Assembly (NCBI GenBank): GCA_965226285.1
Contig: CBDDCQ010000001.1
Coordinates: 124,001 to 188,000 of the forward strand
Length of the DNA: 64,000 bases
Direction of reading: 5' to 3'
From: CBDDCQ01 sp965226285
GTDB lineage: Bacteria > Bacteroidota > Bacteroidia > Flavobacteriales > Ichthyobacteriaceae
The translations under genes were made by a program, and so were the position numbers. Each line of letters opens with the position of its first letter. The first letter of the stretch is position 1. The notes under the pieces are model-generated. The model ran no database searches. It saw only the letters and a list, made by a program, of their open reading frames with translations, and had not been told where the DNA came from. Positions 1 to 8,379 of the stretch are shown here, piece after piece.

Positions 1-1
1 G

Positions 2-1423
2 GATGTTACCCTTACAGGCCTGGCGTTTGAGATTACAAAGGCAAGAGCAGAAAGTTTAACCTTTAGCAAGCGTGTCAAGTCTTTTAGGGTTGGTAGTAGT
101 TTTAGCACTTCGGAGATACTAGCAGGGGTAGCAGGTACTAAAACGGGCTATACCCTCAAAGAGATAAAAAATCTAAGTCCCTCAGGCTTTGCTCGCGTTA
201 ACGGTACAAAACCCAACCTTAGTTTGGGGATGATCAGGGTAGGTAACTTTACGGCTACGATTATATTGGAACACCCCAACAAAGCAGATGCCACGATAAC
301 TGGTACGACTTTTGAGATTAATAAAGGTACTTGGGACAAGGTTTTTGGGGGAAGTCGTAGTGATGTAGGCACTTCTATTGTGCAAACGTCTGACGGGGGC
401 CTTGCCGTAACGGGAAGTACAGAAAGTAAAGGTGCAGGGGGTGATGATTTCTGGTTACTCAAATTAGATGCTTCTTTGGGTACTATTGTTTGGGAAAAGA
501 CCTTTGGGGAGAAGTACAATGAGAAAAACCCTTCCCTTGTGCAGACGTCTGACGGGGGGGTTGCCGTAGCGGGACATAAACAAGATGATAAATCGTATTA
601 CGATTACTATATACTCAAGCTAAGTGCTTTGGGTACTATTGTTTGGGAAAAGACCTTTGGGGGGAGTAAGAACGAAAAAAACACTTCCGTGATTCAGACT
701 TCTGACGGGGGCTTTGCCTTAGGGGGTACACGATTACAAAGTGCAGGAGGGGATTATGATGGATGGGTACTCAAGTTAGACGCTTCGGGTAGTATAGTTT
801 GGAACAAGACCTTTGGGGGGAATAAGAGTGATAAAGTCCAATCCATCGTGCAAACGTCTGACGGGGGCTTTGCCGTAGCAGGATATAAAGCGAGCAACTC
901 AAGGGGTAGTTATGATGCTTGGGTATTCAAGTTAAACGCTTCAGGTAATAAGACTTGGGAAAAGACCTTTGGGGGGAGTAATGTCGATACAGCCGTTTCC
1001 ATCATACAGACGTCTGACGGGGGCTTTGCCGTAACGGGACAGACAAATAGCGAAGGTAAAGGGAGTGCTGATATGTGGATACTCAAGTTAGATGCTTCGG
1101 GTACTATGGTTTGGAAAAAGGTCTTTGGGTGGCATGGTTATGATATAGGCCATTCCATCGTGCAAACGTCTGACGGGGGCTTTGCCGTAGCAGGATATAC
1201 AGAGAGCAAAGGTTCAGGGGAGAGTGATTTCTGGGTACTCAAGTTAGATGCTTTGGGTACCATGGTTTGGGAAAAGTTCTTTGGGGGGAATGACTTTGAT
1301 GTAGCTGAATCCATAGTGCAAACGTCTGACGGGGGCTTTGCCGTAGTAGGATATACAAATAGCAAAGGTTTAGGGGAGAGTGATATCTGGGTACTCAAGT
1401 TGGATAAGCATGGGAATCTTTAA
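2..1423 (+). CDS. Surface protein with Ig-like stalk repeats and C-terminal seven-repeat propeller (5' partial)
   Basis: The frame is open from base 2, so the gene begins outside the window; an ATG at 224 is internal. The first ~100 residues match the stalk repeats of the two giant proteins at 46989-54465 (same 'FEITK' junction, 'GYTLKEI' and 'KADATITG' phrases). After that come seven copies of a ~50-residue unit with the core 'FGG...SIVQTSDGGFAVAGYT...WVLKLDASG'. Seven such units predict a seven-bladed beta-propeller, a fold often used for binding at the cell surface. No sorting domain follows: the frame ends directly after the seventh unit (KLDKHGNL). Function is unknown; adhesion or ligand binding is inference from architecture. 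The stalk is shared with the downstream LRR proteins but the head domain differs. Confidence 0.8.
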   Translation, partial: DVTLTGLAFEITKARAESLTFSKRVKSFRVGSSFSTSEILAGVAGTKTGYTLKEIKNLSPSGFARVNGTKPNLSLGMIRVGNFTATIILEHPNKADATITGTTFEINKGTWDKVFGGSRSDVGTSIVQTSDGGLAVTGSTESKGAGGDDFWLLKLDASLGTIVWEKTFGEKYNEKNPSLVQTSDGGVAVAGHKQDDKSYYDYYILKLSALGTIVWEKTFGGSKNEKNTSVIQTSDGGFALGGTRLQSAGGDYDGWVLKLDASGSIVWNKTFGGNKSDKVQSIVQTSDGGFAVAGYKASNSRGSYDAWVFKLNASGNKTWEKTFGGSNVDTAVSIIQTSDGGFAVTGQTNSEGKGSADMWILKLDASGTMVWKKVFGWHGYDIGHSIVQTSDGGFAVAGYTESKGSGESDFWVLKLDALGTMVWEKFFGGNDFDVAESIVQTSDGGFAVVGYTNSKGLGESDIWVLKLDKHGNL

Positions 1424-1944
1424 TCATGGATAATGGTTTGTTTTTTAATTGCACTACAGGTTAAGATACATATTCAAAGAAATACAGGACAAATTCACAT
1501 ACCCTAAGACGTCATTAAATTAAAGTTGTTTTTATTATTAAATTATATCGACCTATTAAATCCTCTAAGAAAACTTTATTATAACCTACTTAAATATTTA
1601 AGATAAACCACTACATTTGTAAACACCTAATGTGGTGCAAAGCAACTGCTATAATTATCTAAAAAATTGGACATTTTGTTTTGACGATTATAGTTTCTTT
1701 TAATTTCCCAAATACTGATACCTTGAAAATCGAAAAGAGTTAATACTTCCTTATGCTCTGTAGCATATTTTGATGTAACTGTGACTCTTTTAGTTTGTCC
1801 ATAAAGCTAATATACAAGTAAAAAATATGACTGTTGATAATATTCCTTTTATAATTTCAATGCTATTAAAAGTTATTCCAGATATAATTATACAATTTTT
1901 ATTTGGTATTTTTGCGCAAAATACTTAATTCTTATTTATTAAAA
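1424..1944. other. Intergenic region upstream of recN
   Basis: No intact gene is seen. It holds a TAnnTTTG-type element (TACATTTG, 1612-1619), a possible gene remnant on the minus strand (1627-1806) and the likely recN promoter element TATTTTTG at 1907-1914. Confidence 0.5.
1627..1806 (-). pseudogene. Possible remnant of a coding sequence
   Basis: The minus strand reads about 59 codons without a stop and with a coding-like composition (contains TEHKEVLTLFDFQG and NRQNKMSNFLDNY). It has no start codon and is bounded by a stop on the 5' side. I do not recognise the family. It may be a decayed fragment or chance. Confidence 0.25.
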
Positions 1945-3594
1945 ATGCTAGCATCTCTATCGGTAAAAAATTATGCTCTAATAGAAAGTTTAAATGTAGA
2001 TTTTAAAAACGGTTTTTCAATTATTACGGGAGAAACAGGAGCAGGAAAATCTATCTTACTTGGAGCATTGGGACTGGCTTTAGGCAATAGAGCAGACCAT
2101 AGGTCCCTCAAAAACAAAGAAGAAAAATGCGTAATAGAAGTTCAATTTGACATAGAAAAATACAATCTATCAGCTTTTTTTGAGCAAGAAGATATAGATA
2201 TAGAACATAAAACTATTATCCGCAGAGAAATTTTACCATCTGGCAAATCTAGGGCATTTGTAAATGATACTCCTACAAGCTTAAATACACTCAAAAAACT
2301 TAGTAGTTATCTAATAGACTTACATTCTCAACATCAAAATTTACAAGTATCTGATAGGGAATTTCAAATGTATTTTATAGATGCTATTGCAAGAAATCAA
2401 GATAATTTACAAAAATACTGCAAAAACCTAAAGCAATTAGAAAAGTTAAAAACAAAACATAAAGAATTACTCACATCTAAATCAGAGTTAGATAGTAAAA
2501 GTGAGTATCATCAATTTTTATTAGAGGAATTAGTAAAAGCAAATTTAAAAGCAGATGAATTAGAAGTATTAGAAAGACGCTTGGATAAACTTAACCAGAT
2601 AGAAGAGATCAAACAAAAATTATTCTTTTCCCATCAACTGATCGAAGATGATACAATAGGCATTACAAGCAATCTGAACAAACTTAAAAACACCTTTGAA
2701 AAATTATATTGTATTTCAGGAGAATATAGCAATTTATATAATAGAATAAGTACCTGCTATATAGAAATAGACGACATACAGAAAGAGGTACATCACCTAT
2801 TAGAACACACTGAATATGAACCAAAAGAAATAGAACAACTCAACGATAGACTGCAACTGATATATGATTTAAAACGAAAACACTCCGTAAAAAACACACA
2901 GCAATTACTCGGCATCCAAGAGAAACTAAACGAACAAGTACACCATAATGAGCATATAAAAGATAGCATTAAAGCCTTAGAGATACAGATAAATGACCTT
3001 ACGCAAACCCTAAACAATATATCAAAAAAACTAAGTAACAATAGAAAGAAAATAATCCCACAAATAGAGGATAAAATACACGCTTATTTGAACGATTTAG
3101 GTATGCCCGATTCTATCATAAAAATAGAGCTTACTGATACAGATGAGTTTTCAAGTACAGGAAAAAATAAAATAAACTTCCTTCTTTCAGCAAGTAAACA
3201 GAGCACAAAAAATGAAATAGCCAAAGTAGCCTCAGGAGGAGAACTATCTAGAATAATGTTTGCTATAAAAGTAATCCTATCGTCTTACAGTCAGCTACCT
3301 ACTATTATATTTGATGAGATAGACACTGGTATATCTGGAGAAATTGCAGATAAAATGGCTAAAATGATGCGAATACTAGCCCAAACGATACAAATTATTA
3401 CCATTACTCATTTACCTCAATTAGCTTCAAAAGGAACTGTACACTATAAAGTATTTAAGCAGGTAGGTAAGCAACCCAAAACTAAGATGATACAACTATC
3501 TATAGAAGATAGAATTTTAGAGATAGCACAAATGATAAGTGGAGAGAGTATATCAAATGCAGCAAAAGAACAAGCCAAACAGTTATTACAATAA
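1945..3594 (+). CDS. recN: DNA repair protein RecN
   Basis: SMC-like ATPase acting in recombinational double-strand break repair. Walker A is GETGAGKS at residues 29-36, followed by the 'DLHSQHQNL' segment, a long coiled-coil middle, the ABC signature 'ASGGELSR' near residue 430, Walker B 'TIIFDEIDTGISG' near 453 and the 'THLPQLA' H-loop. At 549 residues it is normal for RecN. An ATG 42 bases upstream (1903) is in frame but lies before a TATTTTTG promoter-like element (1907-1914); ATG 1945 gives the standard N-terminus MLASLSVKNYALIE. It stands 45 bp ahead of the DUF4199 gene on the same strand. Confidence 0.95.
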   Translation: MLASLSVKNYALIESLNVDFKNGFSIITGETGAGKSILLGALGLALGNRADHRSLKNKEEKCVIEVQFDIEKYNLSAFFEQEDIDIEHKTIIRREILPSGKSRAFVNDTPTSLNTLKKLSSYLIDLHSQHQNLQVSDREFQMYFIDAIARNQDNLQKYCKNLKQLEKLKTKHKELLTSKSELDSKSEYHQFLLEELVKANLKADELEVLERRLDKLNQIEEIKQKLFFSHQLIEDDTIGITSNLNKLKNTFEKLYCISGEYSNLYNRISTCYIEIDDIQKEVHHLLEHTEYEPKEIEQLNDRLQLIYDLKRKHSVKNTQQLLGIQEKLNEQVHHNEHIKDSIKALEIQINDLTQTLNNISKKLSNNRKKIIPQIEDKIHAYLNDLGMPDSIIKIELTDTDEFSSTGKNKINFLLSASKQSTKNEIAKVASGGELSRIMFAIKVILSSYSQLPTIIFDEIDTGISGEIADKMAKMMRILAQTIQIITITHLPQLASKGTVHYKVFKQVGKQPKTKMIQLSIEDRILEIAQMISGESISNAAKEQAKQLLQ

Positions 3595-3638
3595 ATTTCA
3601 TTACCTTTGTTCAATATAAACATAAAACAATAAAAATT

Positions 3639-4166
3639 ATGATAATGAGAAAAATATGGGATTACAACATGAAAAAAGGACTTTTTATAGGAGGTGCCGA
3701 AATTTTTATTTCAGTTATTTTTTATGTAACTATGAAATCTTATGTTGGTAATATTTCTGGAATATTTAGTATCTTAACGTGGTTAGGATTAACTTTATTT
3801 TTTATAAATAAATATCGTAAGCAATGTGAGGTACTTACCTTTAGGCAAGCCTTTACCCTAAGTTTTGGGATGATGTTGTGTGCAGGACTAATAAATACGT
3901 TGTATATGTACATACTTACTAATTTTATAGAGCCTGATTATATAAAATTAGTAATAGATAATTATAAAAACCTTATATCTTCATTATACTCAAAGATAGA
4001 TGGCACTATGGAGGACATTGAAGATAAACTTAATTATGATGAGAACCTTAGAGATTATTCATTAGGTAAGTATTTAAAAGGATTAGTAATTTCTTCTATC
4101 TTTTATGCGATATTCTCTTTGGTACTAGGTCTATTATTTACTAAAAACACAAAACAAGCAAAATAA
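3639..4166 (+). CDS. DUF4199 family membrane protein
   Basis: A 175-residue protein with four hydrophobic stretches (about residues 13-33, 38-56, 75-97 and 146-166) and the DUF4199 pattern: a charged loop ('NKYRKQCEVLTFRQAF'), then 'FIEPDYIK' before the last membrane segment. The family is almost restricted to Bacteroidota and has no known function. In-frame ATGs at 3639, 3645 and 3669 are all possible starts. A TACCTTTG element at 3602-3609 may be its promoter. It ends 12 bp before comEC, so the two are probably co-transcribed. Confidence 0.85.
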   Translation: MIMRKIWDYNMKKGLFIGGAEIFISVIFYVTMKSYVGNISGIFSILTWLGLTLFFINKYRKQCEVLTFRQAFTLSFGMMLCAGLINTLYMYILTNFIEPDYIKLVIDNYKNLISSLYSKIDGTMEDIEDKLNYDENLRDYSLGKYLKGLVISSIFYAIFSLVLGLLFTKNTKQAK

Positions 4167-4178
4167 AGTAGTAGCTTT

Positions 4179-6191
4179 ATGAAGTTTCCAATAATACATA
4201 TCGTAATATGTTTTATTATTGGAGTTTATCTGAATGGTCTCTTCCAGATCGATTTTATATACATATCTATTTGCTTATTTATATGCTTTGGTCTATTGTA
4301 TATATTTAAGACTATTGCTGACAAACACTATACCTTTATAGGCTATAGAAGTATCATCATAGTCATGGGCGTACTGTGCGGTATGGTATCACATCATACA
4401 TATAATAGAAAACCTGCAAATCATATTAGTCATTTTTTAAATGCTAATGCAACTATAGTTTCAGGAAAAATCAAAACAGTATTAAAATCCTCAGACAAAT
4501 ATCACAAATATATTATAGAAGTAGATTATATAGAAGAAGCAAAAAATGTAAATGGTCAAATTTTAGTATATATTTCTATAACAGATTATAAGAAAAAACT
4601 TTTAACTGGGGATAGAATCTATTTTTATCAAAGATGTATGCCCATACCTTCCGCTCAAAATCCTAATCAGTTCGATTATGCAAACTATATGAAAAATAAA
4701 AGGATATATCATCAAGTATTTTTAAAACAAAATTCCTTTAAAGTAGTTCAGAGTAATGATTTCTCAATATTTAGACAAATACAAATCGCAAAAAATAAAA
4801 TGGTATCCAATTTGAAATCAAAAGGACTAACCAAAGATGAATTAGGCATTATGGTATCTCTAGTTATGGGAGATAAAAGCAAAGTTTCAAAGGATTTATT
4901 AGATGATTATTCTAAAGCAGGTGCTATACATATTCTGGCTGTATCAGGACTGCATGTAGGAATAGTGTATTTTATTATAAGTACGCTATTTAGTTTTTTA
5001 AGAGTAATCAAAAATGGAAACTACATCTTATTAATAACAATGTTAATAACGATGTGGGGGTATGCTGTATTTACAGGGCTAAGTCCTTCTGTTACTAGAG
5101 CAGTGGTAATGCTTTCTTTTGTTGCTATTGGCAAACAAATCAATAGGGCTACCAATATATATAATACTTTGGCTATTTCTGCTTTTCTATTATTACTTTA
5201 TAATCCAAACTATCTATTCGATGTAGGTTTTCAGCTCAGTTATCTAGCGGTTTTTAGTATTGTATATATCCATCGTATCATTGGAAAAATATACACTCCT
5301 AAGCACAAAATAGTGAATTACTTTTGGCAACTTACGAGTGTATCTGTAGCCGTACAAATAGGAACTTTTCCTATAAGTATATATTATTTTCACCAGTTTC
5401 CTACACTATTTATGATTACCAACTGGGTATTAGTGCCTATTATAGGTATTGTATTGTTTTCAAGTCTATTTATCTCTATATTAAGCTATCTAGATATAGG
5501 TAACATATTATTTACAATATATGGATACGTTATTAAGTGGATGAACCTGTTTGTTAGTTGGGTAGCATCGCTAGAGGATTATATGATTAAAGATGTTTAC
5601 TTTGATGTATTTATGGTAGCGTTATTGTATATATTTATCCATTTTGCTATAAAAACGCTCAAACTAAATAAAGTGAAAAGTCTTTATTTAACCGCCACAA
5701 GCATTATTTGTATACAAGGGTATGTACTATATGATCATTACCAATCATATAGTAAAAACGAATTAATTGTCTTTCATAAAAGGGGAAGTAGTATCGTAGG
5801 CATAAAAACAGGTCATCAATTGAAACTACTCACAAATTATACAGATTACCATTATACTATTAAGAAATATGAACTTAAAAATAACATTAAAAAAATAGTA
5901 GTACAATCTACAGAGTATATTACATCTGTGGATAACGCAAACTTTTTGATGGTAGAAGGCACGTATATTAAGCAAAATTTTATCAAAGTTCAGCCTATAG
6001 AAACCCTCCTATTAAAAAACTCTACAAATTACGACCTAAATGATTTGATACAAAAAACCAAACCCAAACTTATCATAGCAGATGGAAGTAATAGTTTTTA
6101 TTCAAAACAGAAATGGAAAAAGATTTGCAGACTAAAAAACATTGAATTTTACGATACTGATAAAAATGGATTCTTCAGATTAGAATTTTGA
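4179..6191 (+). CDS. comEC: ComEC/Rec2 family competence (DNA uptake) protein
   Basis: Polytopic membrane protein predicted to form the inner-membrane channel for transforming DNA. After N-terminal membrane segments comes a soluble OB-like stretch (residues ~75-195), then the Competence domain with the hallmark 'AGAIHILAVSGLHVGIVY' and 'TGLSPSVTRAVVML' (about residues 245-315) and further membrane helices to ~500. The C-terminal ~150 residues sit where a metallo-beta-lactamase-like domain is found in longer ComEC proteins, but no HxHxDH motif is visible. Length 670 is usual for Bacteroidota versions. No other competence genes are in the window. Confidence 0.9.
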   Translation: MKFPIIHIVICFIIGVYLNGLFQIDFIYISICLFICFGLLYIFKTIADKHYTFIGYRSIIIVMGVLCGMVSHHTYNRKPANHISHFLNANATIVSGKIKTVLKSSDKYHKYIIEVDYIEEAKNVNGQILVYISITDYKKKLLTGDRIYFYQRCMPIPSAQNPNQFDYANYMKNKRIYHQVFLKQNSFKVVQSNDFSIFRQIQIAKNKMVSNLKSKGLTKDELGIMVSLVMGDKSKVSKDLLDDYSKAGAIHILAVSGLHVGIVYFIISTLFSFLRVIKNGNYILLITMLITMWGYAVFTGLSPSVTRAVVMLSFVAIGKQINRATNIYNTLAISAFLLLLYNPNYLFDVGFQLSYLAVFSIVYIHRIIGKIYTPKHKIVNYFWQLTSVSVAVQIGTFPISIYYFHQFPTLFMITNWVLVPIIGIVLFSSLFISILSYLDIGNILFTIYGYVIKWMNLFVSWVASLEDYMIKDVYFDVFMVALLYIFIHFAIKTLKLNKVKSLYLTATSIICIQGYVLYDHYQSYSKNELIVFHKRGSSIVGIKTGHQLKLLTNYTDYHYTIKKYELKNNIKKIVVQSTEYITSVDNANFLMVEGTYIKQNFIKVQPIETLLLKNSTNYDLNDLIQKTKPKLIIADGSNSFYSKQKWKKICRLKNIEFYDTDKNGFFRLEF

Positions 6192-6286
6192 TAATCAAAC
6201 AAATGTATCAATAGAAAAACAAAATATTTTTTATGGTTAATAACTAAAAAATATTGTAATATTGCACCGTGATTTTTCAAGAAAAT

Positions 6287-6360
6287 GGTCTTGTAGCTCA
6301 GTTGGTTAGAGTAGCTGACTCATAATCAGTTGGTCCCTGGTTCGAGTCCAGGCTGGACCA
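6287..6360 (+). tRNA. tRNA-Met (anticodon CAT)
   Basis: A cloverleaf can be folded by hand: acceptor 5' GGTCTTG, D-arm AGCTCAGTTGGTTAGAG, anticodon loop CTCATAA closed by GCTGA/TCAGT, T-arm CCTGG-TTCGAGT-CCAGG, and 3' acceptor ending GGACC-A. CCA is not encoded. Position 6/67 of the acceptor stem is a U-U mismatch. The acceptor and D-arm resemble elongator tRNA-Met of Bacteroidota; an Ile2 (lysidine) reading of CAT seems less likely. A TAATATTG element at 6258-6265 may be the promoter. Confidence 0.93.
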
Positions 6361-6366
6361 CATTAG

Positions 6367-6409
6367 AAAACCTGAAAAGTGTAATTTTTTGCATTTTTCA
6401 GGTTTTTTT
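6367..6409 (+). terminator. Rho-independent terminator after tRNA-Met
   Basis: An inverted repeat AACCTGAAAA / TTTTCAGGTT encloses an A/T-rich loop and is followed by a T-run (TTTTTTT). Confidence 0.75.
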
Positions 6410-6492
6410 ATGCTTAATTATCCAATTATCAATCGAAAGCTGAGAATACCAAATTTCCATTTCGCTTGTATTTGGCTAATAATAGGCTACTA

Positions 6493-7233
6493 TTATAATC
6501 GACAAAACGGAATGTTACTTTTGAAAAAAAATATGTCAATAGACGTTCTATGGAAAATATTTATTACTCTATTCCAATATTCCACAGTTTCTTTGTCTCT
6601 TTCGAAAACACTTTTCCAATAGGTTTCGTAGTCATATACATTACGATGGAAAAAGTAATTTTTCAATAATTCGGCACATACTTAATACAAGAAAACTCTC
6701 CGTTGTTTAAAATTGTTTGACTGTCTAACTTGTCTGGATTTACATTGTTTTCGAAAAATTTGTAGGCTCCAATAATATTGTCCGTAATATCGTATCTTTC
6801 AATTTCTCCCAACTCTTTTAGTTCCACGAATGTTTGAAACGAACTAATAAACTTGGAATCGCTGTTGTTATGCCATAAAGCAAATTTCCCGTGTTGAGCT
6901 CTAAAATGTCTGTCAAATAAATAATTGTTGCCAGTTTTTAGACACAGAACTTTGAAGAAAATATTTAGATTCGTTAATAAGTTTTGTTCTCCACCTCGTC
7001 CATAATTGTTATCAATTAAAGTTTGAACATCGACAAAAATTTCTGAACTTGTGATTAGCTCTTGTTTTAAGGTTATAGTACCTAATGAAGTAGGCTTCTT
7101 AGAAGCAGATTCCATCATTTCTAAAAATCTTTTCCCTGCGTCTTCGCACCAAACATAGGTTTGAAAAAAAAAACGAAATTTTTAAAACTCGTTTTCCGTT
7201 AAAAATTTCACTTATTCTTTTTGTTGCTTCCAT
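6493..7233 (-). pseudogene. Hypothetical protein gene with two frame disruptions
   Basis: The minus-strand gene starts at ATG 7233 (MEATKRISEIFNGKRVLKIS), loses frame at a run of ten A on the plus strand (7164-7173), and continues in a second frame as 'QTYVWCEDAGKRFLEMMESAS' to a stop at 6663. Reading one base differently there restores another coding-like stretch ('NYFFHRNVYDYETYWKSVF') to a TAA at 6493. All three pieces have coherent protein-like composition, so this looks like one gene of roughly 245 residues broken by a one-base change in the homopolymer and a second shift near 6663-6690. I do not recognise the family. It could be a decayed accessory gene, a slippage-controlled gene, or a sequencing error; the intact middle part is 6663-7118. 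Confidence 0.55.
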
Positions 7234-7340
7234 ATTATTATTCATTCAATTTATTACTGTCATTTGTCGTTTCTTGTGCCTAACGTTTTTCATTGCATTA
7301 TTTTTTGGTCATTAGGTGTACAATTATTATAATTGGCTGT

Positions 7341-8186
7341 TTATTTTTTCCACTCCTTTAAAAGTTGTTCATTTATAGAAATTAAATAGTTATTATTTAC
7401 TCTTTTTGCAATAGATAGAGACTGGTCAATGGCTTTAAATGCTTGTGTAGCTTCTCCTAATTTATAAAGGATCATGGCATAACTTCTATAATCCCAAGCA
7501 TTGGGGGTTTCACGAAGTTCTATAACTAACTCTTGTAATTTCCTCGCTTTTTCCAGTTCAACCCCTTTTTCATAATAATAAGATGCCGCAATGGAATAGT
7601 CTGAAGCATTTTGAGTAAACTCTTTTTCTATAAAATCCTCCATTAATTGATCTGTAAAAAATTCAATAGGAATTTTAACCATTGTATTTTCCCAACTTAT
7701 TCCCAAATTAGCTGTTGTCCGAGTCAAATCATAAAAATTAATTGTCAATGCCTCTTGAGGTTCTTTTAACCTATGAACTTTTGCTTTAGTAAGATAGATA
7801 AGTTTAGCGTCATCTATGGGTCTGGGCAAACCCCAATTATTGGAATCTTTGTAAAGATATATTTCCCAATAATCTTTCATAGGTTTGGTAAATAATCCAT
7901 ACGTTCCCGCAGATACATCTTTACCCGAAATTTTCACTTTATGGCTCAATGATAATTTTGTATTTTCATTAGCTCCAGTACGCCACATTTTTGCATAAGG
8001 TACAAGACCCCCAAAAATTTTCCTACCCCTGATTTGAGGTCTTGAAAATTCTACCGTTACATCTGTTACGCCAACTCTTTGCTGAATCTTTTGGGCAGGA
8101 CTTACCCTCAAACGGATGAGTTGAGCATTTAATAATGTAGTATTCATCAATGATACTACAAAAAATATTAAAATAGTTCTATTCAT
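7341..8186 (-). CDS. DUF2911 domain-containing secreted protein
   Basis: 281 residues. A Sec signal peptide (residues 1-21, ending 'LLNAQ') is followed by a DUF2911 domain: 'RVSPAQKIQQRVGVTDVTVEFSRPQIRGRKIFGG' style opening, 'WRTGANENT' and 'GLFTKP' (about residues 25-170). The C-terminal part (190-280) is helical and TPR-like, with alternating 'YYYEKGVELEKARKLQEL' and 'AMILYKLGEATQAF' segments. The family is common in Bacteroidota and functionally uncharacterised; a periplasmic location is inferred from the signal peptide. It is monocistronic here. Confidence 0.85.
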   Translation of the reverse strand: MNRTILIFFVVSLMNTTLLNAQLIRLRVSPAQKIQQRVGVTDVTVEFSRPQIRGRKIFGGLVPYAKMWRTGANENTKLSLSHKVKISGKDVSAGTYGLFTKPMKDYWEIYLYKDSNNWGLPRPIDDAKLIYLTKAKVHRLKEPQEALTINFYDLTRTTANLGISWENTMVKIPIEFFTDQLMEDFIEKEFTQNASDYSIAASYYYEKGVELEKARKLQELVIELRETPNAWDYRSYAMILYKLGEATQAFKAIDQSLSIAKRVNNNYLISINEQLLKEWKK

Positions 8187-8379
8187 TTTTTTTACATTTT
8201 TAATTAAACATTAGAATATATTACTTTTGCTTTATATCAAAATCTTAGAAAGTAAATTCAAAGCAAAGTAACACGAAATTATTTAAGTTTGCTAATTTAG
8301 TAAATATATCTTAAATTAACTAATCAGAAATTCAAATCCAAACAATACATCATAGAAGCTACTCAATAACCAATTTACG

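Noticed and set aside
6389..6622. 77-codon plus-strand frame downstream of tRNA-Met
   Set aside because: It starts inside the terminator hairpin and overlaps a more coding-like frame on the opposite strand.
7278..7284. GCCTAAC, matching an integron attC core site
   Set aside because: No partner GTTRRRY site at a suitable distance and no integrase in the window; seven bases are too few.
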